The notes under the pieces were generated by a model that had not been told where the DNA came from, made no database searches, and was given only the letters and a program-made list of their open reading frames with translations. Source: an uncultured Prevotellaceae bacterium (lineage in GTDB: Bacteria > Bacteroidota > Bacteroidia > Bacteroidales > Bacteroidaceae). From it: a stretch of 64,000 nt of DNA. A program made the position numbers and the translations under genes. Location: NCBI GenBank assembly GCA_900318815.1, contig ONMA01000034.1:16441-80440 (forward strand). The letters are read 5' to 3'. Positions 41,480 to 48,917 of the stretch are shown here, piece after piece; positions within the stretch are counted from its first letter, which is position 1, and each line of letters starts with the position of its first letter.

Positions 41480-43030
41480 ATGCTTGTAAAAACATATTGC
41501 GCAGCCGTTAACGGGCTGGAAGTAACCACCGTAACAGTAGAAATCAGCATAGCCAAGGGGTCACAGTTCCACCTGACGGGACTGGCCGACACCGCCGTGC
41601 GCGAAAGCTATGACCGCATCAAGGCCGCCCTGACCAACAACGGGCTGACGATACCCTCCCTGGAAATCACGGCCAACTTGTCGCCCGCCGACATCAAGAA
41701 GGAAGGCAGCGCCTACGACCTGCCATTGGCCATCGGCATTCTTGCCGCCACGGGACAGCTGTCGACCGCACGCCTCGGGCAGTATATGATAGTGGGGGAA
41801 CTGGGTCTCGACGGACGGTTGCAACCCATACGCGGGGCACTGCCCATCGCCATCCGTGCCCGCAAGGAGAAGTTCAAGGGGCTCATCGTTCCGCAGCAGA
41901 ACATTCGCGAGGCGGCGGTCGTCAACCAATTAGACGTCTACGGCATGGAGACGCTGCAGGATGCCATCGGCTTCCTCAACGGCGACGACTTCACTTTCCA
42001 GCCCACCGTCATCGACACCCGCCGCGAGTTCTACGAACAGCAGAGCCACTTCGACCTGGACTTCAGCGACGTGCGCGGGCAGGAGAGCGTGAAGCGCGCG
42101 CTCGAGGTGGCCGCTGCCGGTGGGCATAACCTTATTATGATAGGCCCGCCGGGCTCGGGCAAGTCGATGATGGCCAAGCGCCTGCCCAGCATCTTGCCGC
42201 CCCTCTCGCTGGCCGAGAGCCTCGAAACCACACAGATTCACTCGGTGGCCGGCAAACTGGGACGCGACGTCTCGCTCATCTCCCAGCGTCCTTTCCGCTC
42301 GCCCCATCACACCATCTCGCAGGTGGCCCTCTGCGGCGGGGGCAACAACCCACAACCCGGCGAAATCTCATTGGCACATAACGGCGTGCTCTTCTGCGAC
42401 GAGCTGCCCGAGTTCTCGCGCAGCGTCCTTGAAGTGTTGCGCCAGCCGCTCGAAGACCGCCGTATCACCATCAGCCGCGCCAAATACTCCATCGACTATC
42501 CCGCCTCTTTCATGTTCGTCGCCTCCATGAACCCCTGTCCCTGCGGCTATTACGGCGACCCTACTCACAACTGCGTCTGCACCCCCGGCCAGATTCAGCG
42601 CTACATGAACAAAATCTCCGGCCCCATGCTCGACCGCATCGACATTCATTGCGAGATACAAGCCGTACCCTTCGCTGAACTCTCGAAGATGCAGCCTGGA
42701 GAACCGTCGTCTGCCATTCGTGAGCGCGTCATCGCCGCCCGCAAGATTCAGGAGACTCGCTTCAAGGATTTCAAAGGCATTCACTGCAATGCACAGATGA
42801 CCGAGCGCATGCTTCATGAGTTTGCAGAACCCGATGCAGCCTCGCTCGACATGCTCCGCATGGCCATGGAGCGCCTGAAGCTCTCCGCCCGAGCCTACAG
42901 CCGCATCCTCAAGGTCGCCCGCACCATTGCCGATCTCGCCGGCTCAGAAAAAGTACAGTCCATGCACATCGCTGAAGCCATCGGCTATCGCAACCTTGAC
43001 CGAGGTGACTGGGCAGAGAGAGGCGTGTAA
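41480..43030 (+). CDS. YifB/ComM family Mg-chelatase-like AAA+ ATPase
   Basis: 516 aa. N-terminal Lon-protease-like domain (VEISIAKGSQFHLTGLADTA), then an AAA+ core with Walker A GPPGSGKSMMAKRLP and Walker B LFCDELPEFSRSVLEVLRQP, a zinc-finger-like CPCGYYGDPTHNC loop, and a C-terminal helical domain ending EAIGYRNLDRGDWAERGV. ComM homologues promote branch migration during natural transformation. A diverged copy of the last codons reappears at 43739-43845. Confidence 0.95.
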   Translation: MLVKTYCAAVNGLEVTTVTVEISIAKGSQFHLTGLADTAVRESYDRIKAALTNNGLTIPSLEITANLSPADIKKEGSAYDLPLAIGILAATGQLSTARLGQYMIVGELGLDGRLQPIRGALPIAIRARKEKFKGLIVPQQNIREAAVVNQLDVYGMETLQDAIGFLNGDDFTFQPTVIDTRREFYEQQSHFDLDFSDVRGQESVKRALEVAAAGGHNLIMIGPPGSGKSMMAKRLPSILPPLSLAESLETTQIHSVAGKLGRDVSLISQRPFRSPHHTISQVALCGGGNNPQPGEISLAHNGVLFCDELPEFSRSVLEVLRQPLEDRRITISRAKYSIDYPASFMFVASMNPCPCGYYGDPTHNCVCTPGQIQRYMNKISGPMLDRIDIHCEIQAVPFAELSKMQPGEPSSAIRERVIAARKIQETRFKDFKGIHCNAQMTERMLHEFAEPDAASLDMLRMAMERLKLSARAYSRILKVARTIADLAGSEKVQSMHIAEAIGYRNLDRGDWAERGV

Positions 43031-43084
43031 TTAGTAAGAGAACTCACAAAACATATTTGTAAGTTGGATATTATATAATTAATT

Positions 43085-43727
43085 ATGACAAAGAAACAGG
43101 CACTTCAACTGTTTGAAGAAAAGAAAGTCCGCACAGTATGGGATGACGAAAAAGAGAAATGGTATTTCGTCATAGTCGATGTTGTGGAGGTGTTGACGGA
43201 GAGTAAAAATCCTACCGATTACATCAAGAAGATGAAAAAGCGCGACCCCGAACTGGCCAAAGGGTGGGGACAAATTGTCACCCCCCTTTCCATACAGACT
43301 ATGGGCGGAAAGCAAAAGATAAATTGTGCCGATATTCAAGGAGTTTTCCGTATCATCCAAGCAATCCCATCGCCTAAGGCAGAACCCTTCAAGCAATGGA
43401 TGGCACAAGTTGCCTCACAACGGCTTTACCACCAAGCAATATAAACACTACAAAGGTTTGAAGAAAGAGAACTTGCGTGACAACATGACGAACCTTGAAA
43501 TCGCTTTGAATATTTTGGCAGAAGCCTCTGCAACTGAACTTTCCAAAGAGCGAGACCCTAAAGGCTACAATGGACAAGTGCGAGTAGCTAAGGAAGGTGG
43601 TAGTGTTGCAAAGACTGCCCGAGAGCAATTGGAAAGCAAGTTGGGGCGATCCATCATCTCAAAAGCCAAGGCAAGTGATTATCTATTACCCGATAATTCT
43701 GATGAGAATTCCAGTGACGAAGAATAG
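43085..43727 (+). pseudogene. BRO/DinD-like gene with internal deletion
   Basis: The first frame (43085-43444) encodes a BRO-N-like region (KVRTVWDDEKEKWYFVIVDV through FKQWMAQVASQRL) and stops soon after. A second frame (to 43727) encodes the matching C-terminus (TTKQYKHYKGLKKENLRDNM, then KASDYLLPDNSDENSSDEE). In DinD-like relatives these parts belong to one protein with roughly 60-80 residues between them. Here they meet at about 43425 with a frame change. The middle has been lost. Confidence 0.75.
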
Positions 43728-43738
43728 AAAGTTGATAA

Positions 43739-43845
43739 GAGGCTCGCTTCAAGGATTTCAAAGAAAAGTACTGTCCATACACATCGCCGAAGCCATCGGC
43801 TATCGCAACCTCGACCGAGGCGAATGGGCAGAAAGAGGGATATAA
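43739..43845 (+). pseudogene. Diverged duplicate of the yifB 3' end
   Basis: CTCGCTTCAAGGATTTCAAAG here equals yifB around 42755-42775, and the rest matches yifB 42949-43030 with about ten changes, ending KVLSIHIAEAIGYRNLDRG, then EWAERGI and a stop. The 170 nt that separate these two pieces in yifB are missing. Confidence 0.8.
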
Positions 43846-43851
43846 TGCTTA

Positions 43852-44634
43852 TTATAGTGTAGTCGATAAATCCTCATATAGAGGCTCGTCCTTCAATATT
43901 TTCAAAGCTTTCTCTTGCCACGTCTTGCTGATGAAATAAGGCGAATGTGCCATCTTGATGTGAAGGTTGCGTATATTGATGTTGTAAGGAAAGGCCAGCA
44001 TACTGCAACGCTCACGAATATTCACCACCATGCAGTCGCGATCCAAGTCATAGAAAACGTTGCCTATGACTTTTGCACGTTTTGTATATTTCATTGCAAT
44101 AGGACAATTGTCCAAAATGTAGTAGTAATCATCCCGTCTGTGTCCGAAGTAGTCAATACCGGCAATAAACGTTGCACCGCCATGATCCTTTCCGTTACAC
44201 ATTCGTGCACGGGTCCTGCCGCCCTCAGAAATCATATCTGCCTCCATAAGTGCGGTGGCTTTCACCACATCGCCTGTAAAAATCTTCTGCCCTTTGTCGT
44301 CTTGATAGCCAGTGTAGACACCGGCAAATATAACGGGAAAGATTTTGATGTCCCCAAAAATTTCCAGAATCTCTAACGAGCCAGAAAGCTCAAAGTCGTT
44401 TAGTGTAAGGTATTCCTTTTGCGTCTTCCGTTGTGACCAGTAATACATGCGGTCATGATAGAAGAACAAGTCACAGACGTATGTGTAGCCGAAGCTCCCG
44501 TCATCGTTGATAAACCTGACTTCCACGTCCTCGCCAAAATGTCGAATGTCATCATCGCTACCCGATATACATACCTCCAAGAACTGCTCGCACATCTGCT
44601 TCAGTTCTTCCAAACTCACTACTTTTGTTTTCAT
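43852..44634 (-). CDS. YopX-like protein
   Basis: 260 aa. The middle matches the YopX pattern: FAGVYTGYQDDKGQKIFTGD through VIGNVFYDLD. YopX-like proteins are common in phages and integrated elements; their function is unknown. The N-terminal half (EDVEVRFINDDGSFGYTYVC) resembles other accessory proteins. It lies next to nuclease genes and has the shared upstream motif at 44683-44700. Confidence 0.75.
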   Translation of the reverse strand: MKTKVVSLEELKQMCEQFLEVCISGSDDDIRHFGEDVEVRFINDDGSFGYTYVCDLFFYHDRMYYWSQRKTQKEYLTLNDFELSGSLEILEIFGDIKIFPVIFAGVYTGYQDDKGQKIFTGDVVKATALMEADMISEGGRTRARMCNGKDHGGATFIAGIDYFGHRRDDYYYILDNCPIAMKYTKRAKVIGNVFYDLDRDCMVVNIRERCSMLAFPYNINIRNLHIKMAHSPYFISKTWQEKALKILKDEPLYEDLSTTL

Positions 44635-44662
44635 AACTCATTATCTTTATTTGATTGATGGT

Positions 44663-44671
44663 GCAAAGGTA
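44663..44671 (-). promoter_or_regulatory. -7 promoter box of the YopX-like gene
   Basis: Minus strand TACCTTTGC, 29 nt before the start. The shared 18-nt motif lies 11 nt upstream of it. Confidence 0.5.
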
Positions 44672-44682
44672 ATGAGTCATGT

Positions 44683-44700
44683 GGCAAGAACGTTGCACAG
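44683..44700. promoter_or_regulatory. Shared 18-nt motif, site A (candidate WYL operator)
   Basis: GGCAAGAACGTTGCACAG, upstream of the YopX-like gene. It matches sites B (46028) and C (46964) at most positions. Confidence 0.55.
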
Positions 44701-44755
44701 TAGAGATTAAGTTTGTTAGAACTGAATAGAAAGCCTGCTTGATTGCATCTTGCCC

Positions 44756-46009
44756 TCAACTCTGAGTTGAATCTTTAGCCACTAACCTTTCAACATCCTT
44801 AATGAACCTATCTATATCATCAATAATTGTAAAAGTTATGTGTTGGCGATAGTTATCATCAATAAGATTAAATGTGGCGTCGTTATAAATATCCCAAGAG
44901 TTAAACTCTTTATCTGTATCGTGAATTGATGAGTATCTCCAAATAAGCCAATCCTCATTACTTTCGAAACTATTATCATTTGCTACCAAAGTCCCAAATG
45001 CTTTTACATATTGCTTTGATGTCTTTTTATCCTTTTCTACACCAAAATAGAACCATTCGTCATTATACTCTTCAATCCTAATAATAAAAGGATGCGCTGT
45101 TTTAATGCCAATTTCAAGCGTTGCATTGTTTTTCTTTCTATTGCTACCATGAACTATTTCCGTAAAGTTCTCGTCCGTCGGCCTCTGAGTTACCTCATAC
45201 CCCCGTTTCTCTAAGGCATCTGCCAAGCCATTCCAAAAGTCGGCAATGGTGTGCCAATGTAGGTGATTTACATTGTCGATGAGAAGTTTCGCACTCTCTA
45301 AATTGCTTTTTGACTCACCAATCAATTTCTTTATTTCGATTCGTTCTTCTATATCTACGTTGTTTGTCATATCATCTATCAATTTAATGTATTGCAAAAT
45401 GGTTTCGCGCTGGAAGGGTTTGTTGTAAACAAACCGCATACAACCTTGTAGCCAATTTCTAATTTCATTTGGATAGGAAATACACTGAACCTTCTCACAT
45501 AGCTGTGGGTATTTCTTACTGGTAGAAACACTTTCGGGAGATGGCTCATGTCCATCGAGACTCAGATAAAACACTTCTACACTGTTCTCTGGAATCTTTT
45601 CATCCTCTATCACTATTCTATAATACTTCTCTAACTGTCCTTCGTCAGTATGATTACTGTCAGAAGCATATATTTTGTTTTCAACAATGACGGCATACTT
45701 CGTTGTTTTATCTATCAGCAAGATGTCAATATCGTGCAACTCTTTATGAATCTCCAATGAGTCTTGTTTGAATTGAAATTTGCTGTCAAGAGTTTTTAGA
45801 AAGGCATTCAGATAGTAATATTCGTTACCCGTTTTGAAACTTAACAACGAGTAAATGAATTGAGAATGTAAATAGACTTCATCTGACGTGTCAAATATAG
45901 CAGAAAAGACATTGAACTGGTCTTTTTGCGCCTCAATATCCTCATACTTCTTTCTGATAACATCAAGTTTCTCAAGGAAGTTTCTTAAACGATTTATTTT
46001 CTCATTCAT
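44756..46009 (-). CDS. PD-(D/E)XK nuclease family protein
   Basis: 417 aa from ATG 46009 (MNEKINRLRNFLEKLD). The core HDIDILLIDKTTKYAVIVEN plus K gives the D...(I/V)ExK-like signature of PD-(D/E)XK nucleases (here VENKI). The rest includes an EGQLEKYYRIV helix and a C-terminal domain (NATLEIGIKTAHPFIIRIEE) that may bind DNA. Composition is AT-richer than the core genome. It is transcribed with the GIY-YIG gene (45-nt gap) and carries site B of the shared motif upstream. It looks like a defence or restriction-type nuclease, but the target is unknown. Confidence 0.8.
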   Translation of the reverse strand: MNEKINRLRNFLEKLDVIRKKYEDIEAQKDQFNVFSAIFDTSDEVYLHSQFIYSLLSFKTGNEYYYLNAFLKTLDSKFQFKQDSLEIHKELHDIDILLIDKTTKYAVIVENKIYASDSNHTDEGQLEKYYRIVIEDEKIPENSVEVFYLSLDGHEPSPESVSTSKKYPQLCEKVQCISYPNEIRNWLQGCMRFVYNKPFQRETILQYIKLIDDMTNNVDIEERIEIKKLIGESKSNLESAKLLIDNVNHLHWHTIADFWNGLADALEKRGYEVTQRPTDENFTEIVHGSNRKKNNATLEIGIKTAHPFIIRIEEYNDEWFYFGVEKDKKTSKQYVKAFGTLVANDNSFESNEDWLIWRYSSIHDTDKEFNSWDIYNDATFNLIDDNYRQHITFTIIDDIDRFIKDVERLVAKDSTQS

Positions 46010-46027
46010 CTTGTGTGTAAAACCAAA

Positions 46028-46045
46028 GCAAAAACGTTGCACAAG
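46028..46045. promoter_or_regulatory. Shared 18-nt motif, site B
   Basis: GCAAAAACGTTGCACAAG lies in the 45-nt gap between the GIY-YIG stop and the PD-(D/E)XK start. It has no obvious -7 box next to it. Confidence 0.5.
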
Positions 46046-46054
46046 TAATATAGA

Positions 46055-46915
46055 CTAATTGTTGTTCAGAGAACAGACCTCTCGTCCTAATTTGCTCTTA
46101 TAGCGTGTTTCTATAGCTACAGCCTCATCTATACCGATATTTAGAGGTAAAATTTCCAATATTGCCCAAGAAAAATTATTGCCGTATAGTGGGTCTTCTT
46201 CACAAAGTTTCTTAAGTGTAATATCATTCCCATGTCCGCCCGTATCGGCATATATCTTCCAACGTCCCCAAATACCATCTTGGTTATAGGTAGAACCGAC
46301 ATACAAAGATTTTGATTTCCTGTCAGAGATAACATAAATACAATTAACTGCGCTCAACATCTTCTTCCATTCAGGATACTCTTTCTTGATGATGTTCTGC
46401 AAATCGCCTAATCTAAGCAGCACCTTTTCATATCCAGGAAATACGTTGTCAAATCCCGGGGTAATTTCAATGACTTCTTTATCTTTGTCTTTGGTTAGCC
46501 ATTGATTCCAAGACAATGCACCTTTACCCCAGTCAATTATGATTCGCTCTTCTAATGCTTCAAAACCTGTTAGCTGCGTCATTTTATAATAATAGCAAGA
46601 GGCTCCATCTGAAAAAGACTTCATTTCCAATCCATCAATATGGTACACACCGACAAACCTTGCAGTTGTGCCCTGTTCTCCAATAAATGAAACAATGTAA
46701 TCAACATCTTTGAACACATCCCTGCCTTGTTCGCTCTGATACCCTATAAACAATTCTCTGTTGTAGCGATACCAGTCATAAGGATTTCCTTGTTCAAGCT
46801 TTCCATTGATAACGACTTCTTTGCGTGCATCTTTGTGACGCACAACTTTTATACGTTTGTTTACGTCAAGTCCTCTAAGACTCAGTAGTTCTCTAATCGA
46901 TATGATTCTATCCAT
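46055..46915 (-). CDS. GIY-YIG nuclease family protein
   Basis: 286 aa from ATG 46915 (MDRIISIRELLSLRGLDVN). The N-terminal 180 residues are an unrecognised domain with a DYIVSFIGEQGTTARFVGVY strand pattern. The C-terminal 100 residues form a GIY-YIG domain: NCIYVISDRKSKSLYVGSTY, then WGRW, and the catalytic-type Glu in AVAIETRYKSKLG. The motif is degenerate (CIYV...LYVG). It is divergent from the WYL regulator with a 109-nt shared promoter region containing motif C. Confidence 0.82.
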   Translation of the reverse strand: MDRIISIRELLSLRGLDVNKRIKVVRHKDARKEVVINGKLEQGNPYDWYRYNRELFIGYQSEQGRDVFKDVDYIVSFIGEQGTTARFVGVYHIDGLEMKSFSDGASCYYYKMTQLTGFEALEERIIIDWGKGALSWNQWLTKDKDKEVIEITPGFDNVFPGYEKVLLRLGDLQNIIKKEYPEWKKMLSAVNCIYVISDRKSKSLYVGSTYNQDGIWGRWKIYADTGGHGNDITLKKLCEEDPLYGNNFSWAILEILPLNIGIDEAVAIETRYKSKLGREVCSLNNN

Positions 46916-46943
46916 AATTTCAGTGTTTTTTGTTATTTTGCTC

Positions 46944-47005
46944 GCAAAGTTACACATTTTTTTGGCAAAATCGTTGCACAGTCTTGAAAAATTCGCTAAT
47001 TTTGC
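46944..47005. promoter_or_regulatory. Divergent promoters of the GIY-YIG and WYL genes
   Basis: Minus-strand TAACTTTGC (46952-46944) serves the nuclease genes. Plus-strand TAATTTTGC (46997-47005) serves the WYL gene, with a TTG at 46973-46975 as its probable -33. Both flank motif C. Confidence 0.5.
46964..46981. promoter_or_regulatory. Shared 18-nt motif, site C (between divergent promoters)
   Basis: GGCAAAATCGTTGCACAG spans the probable -33 box of the WYL gene and lies just upstream of the -7 box of the nuclease operon, a position from which one repressor could control both. Confidence 0.6.
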
Positions 47006-47024
47006 ACAATAATAGCTGAAGATT

Positions 47025-47927
47025 ATGGCAAAATACCTGTTAGCACGTTATATCTGGGAGGTCAGTACCATCTATCGTGCCCGCCGCATCACGCTGAAAG
47101 AGTTGAACGAGAAATGGCGCGACTCACCTTATTATGACGGAAAGGATATTCCAAGGAGAACGTTCGACTATCACCGCAAGGAAATAGAAATGCTCTTTCA
47201 GCTGAACATTGTCTGCGACAAACACGATAATACTTACCACATAGAGGACGATTCGGCCTTTCGCAATGGTGAAGTGCGCCTCTGGCTTCTCAACAATTTC
47301 TCAATGACCAATGCCATTCGAGAGGCCCGAGACCTTGAGGATTGCATATCAATAGAGCCGATACCATCGGCAGAGCCATATCTGTCTATAGTCTTGCAGG
47401 CACTGCGCGAACATAAGGTACTCAACATGACCTACCAGAGTTTTGAGCGTGACACTCCCACCTTTCATGAACTGATGCCATACGCAATAAAATTGTTCCG
47501 TCTACGATGGTATGTCATCGGTAAGTCCAAGAATCGAGACGGCGTTATTGTCTTTGCCTTAGATCGCATTCAATCAATAAGAATAGCGGAAGAGAAATTT
47601 AAATACCCTAAATCCTTCAACGTTCATGACTTCTATTGCGATTCCTTTGGCATTATCATCGAAAATGGGGTTGAATGTGAACGGGTGCAGTTGAAAGTTA
47701 TGAACAATCAAGCCAAGTATTTCCGTTCCCTCCCACTACATTCTTCACAGAAAGAAGTAGAGACCATGCCCGACTACTCTGTTTTTGAGTATCATTTGAA
47801 ACCCACCTATGACTTTGAGCAAGAGATATTATCACATCGGGAAGATGTGGAAGTATTGGAGCCCATGTCACTTAGAGAAATAATCAAGGAAAGTATTTTG
47901 AAAATGGCACTTTTATATAACAATTGA
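47025..47927 (+). CDS. WYL domain transcriptional regulator
   Basis: 300 aa. An N-terminal winged-helix-like part (RRITLKELNEKWRDSPYYDG, RRTFDYHRKEIEMLF), then a WYL domain (about 120-200: ALREHKVLNMTYQSFERD, PYAIKLFRLRWYVIGKS) and a WCX-like C-terminus. WYL proteins such as BrxR and CapW repress anti-phage loci and respond to nucleotide or nucleic-acid ligands. Its divergent position next to two nuclease genes and the shared motif suggest control of the whole cluster. Confidence 0.88.
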   Translation: MAKYLLARYIWEVSTIYRARRITLKELNEKWRDSPYYDGKDIPRRTFDYHRKEIEMLFQLNIVCDKHDNTYHIEDDSAFRNGEVRLWLLNNFSMTNAIREARDLEDCISIEPIPSAEPYLSIVLQALREHKVLNMTYQSFERDTPTFHELMPYAIKLFRLRWYVIGKSKNRDGVIVFALDRIQSIRIAEEKFKYPKSFNVHDFYCDSFGIIIENGVECERVQLKVMNNQAKYFRSLPLHSSQKEVETMPDYSVFEYHLKPTYDFEQEILSHREDVEVLEPMSLREIIKESILKMALLYNN

Positions 47928-47958
47928 AAAGAACCATCTTCTATAATTATAATAAGGT

Positions 47959-48210
47959 ATGGACGAACAACAGCATATTATCATTTACCGAACGGCCGAT
48001 GGGCGTGCATCTGTAGCACTTTATGCCAAGGATGGAAAGATTTGGATGAACCAGCAACAGATGGCAGAACTTTTTGCCACCTCAAAGCAAACTATCAGTT
48101 ATCACATCATTAATATCCTGAAAGAAAAGGAGTTAAAAGAAAATTCAGTTGTCAAAGAATACTTGACAACTGCCGCTGACGGCAAGAACTACAACGTGGT
48201 TTTCTCTTAA
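47959..48210 (+). pseudogene. RhuM-like gene remnant 1
   Basis: 83 aa matching the N-terminus of RhuM/virulence proteins (IIIYRTADGRASVALYAKDG, WMNQQQMAELFATSKQTIS), ending at LTTAADGKNYNVVFS where full members continue for about 250 residues. A short C-terminal-like tail (MLEDLEKTIINS) follows at 48213-48251. It is tandem with remnant 2. Confidence 0.7.
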
Positions 48211-48276
48211 AGATGCTGGAGGATTTAGAGAAGACCATCATAAATAGTTAGTTGGCAGTAAATATAATAGTAAAGT

Positions 48277-48723
48277 ATGGACGAACAAGGAAATATCATC
48301 ATTTATCAGTCGGACGACGGAAGTATTCGACTGGATGTCAGGTTGGAAGATAAGACCGTTTGGCTGACACAACAGCAGATGGCCGACCTCTTTGGTTCTT
48401 CACGAACCAATGTGGTGGAACATATCAAGCACATCTATGAGGATGAAGAACTGAACGAAGAAGCAACTTGTCGGAAATTCCGACAGGTTCGTCAGGAGGG
48501 CAATAGAGAAGTAACTCGCGAGATACCCTATTATAATCTTGACATGATTATTTCGGTAGGTTATCGCATCCGCTCTATCATTGCCACCCGTTTCCGTCAA
48601 TGGGCTACAGAAAGGCTGCATGTATTGAGAAGAAGGCTAAGCGTGGAGGAACGAAGAAATAGAAGACACGTTCGGGCGGAGTTGCAAACGATAAGCGAGC
48701 CTGGAATAAAAAAAGGCAAATAG
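48277..48723 (+). pseudogene. RhuM-like gene remnant 2
   Basis: 148 aa. The first about 110 residues match RhuM (MDEQGNIIIYQSDDGSIRLD, WLTQQQMADLFGSSRTNVVE, YYNLDMIISVGYRIRS, RFRQWATERL). The rest (HVLRRRLSVEERRNRRHVRA onward) is unlike the family and comes from a frame change. Another frame there reads EKKAKRGGTKK and a stop, plausibly the lost C-terminus. So this is an internal deletion, as in the DinD-like gene. Confidence 0.7.
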
Positions 48724-48724
48724 A

Positions 48725-48757
48725 TTTGGCTCTTTCAAAAAGAATAATTACCTTTGC
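48725..48757 (+). promoter_or_regulatory. Promoter of the thiamine operon
   Basis: TTTGG (48725-48729) and TACCTTTGC (48749-48757), about 20 nt apart, just before the riboswitch. Confidence 0.6.
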
Positions 48758-48775
48758 AGGCGATTTGCCAAAGTG

Positions 48776-48866
48776 GCTTATCAAGGGGTGCTGACCTGGT
48801 TGGTCTGGCTGAGATGATACCCTTATGAACCTGATTCGGGTAATTCCGACGTAGGGATGGATAAGT
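48776..48866 (+). promoter_or_regulatory. TPP riboswitch (THI element)
   Basis: AGGGGTGCTGACC, then GGCTGAGATGATACCCTTAT, GAACCTGATTCGGGTAATTC and CGACGTAGGGA match the conserved TPP aptamer. P1 is formed by CTTATC (48777-48782) and GATAAG (48860-48865). It precedes the TonB receptor, PnuC-like and thiamine pyrophosphokinase genes, and should switch them off when TPP is plentiful. The start codon is about 50 nt downstream. Confidence 0.96.
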
Positions 48867-48917
48867 ATAACAACAATGCCCCCCTTTTTTCAAAGTACGA
48901 ACAAAAAACTAAAAGGG

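Noticed and set aside
48213-48251. Independent small gene MLEDLEKTIINS
   Set aside because: 12 codons with no promoter or SD; most likely the tail left from the first RhuM-like gene.
43031-48723. Prophage
   Set aside because: YopX-, RhuM- and BRO-type genes occur in phages, but there are no capsid, tail, terminase, integrase or lysis genes. An eroded accessory island fits better.
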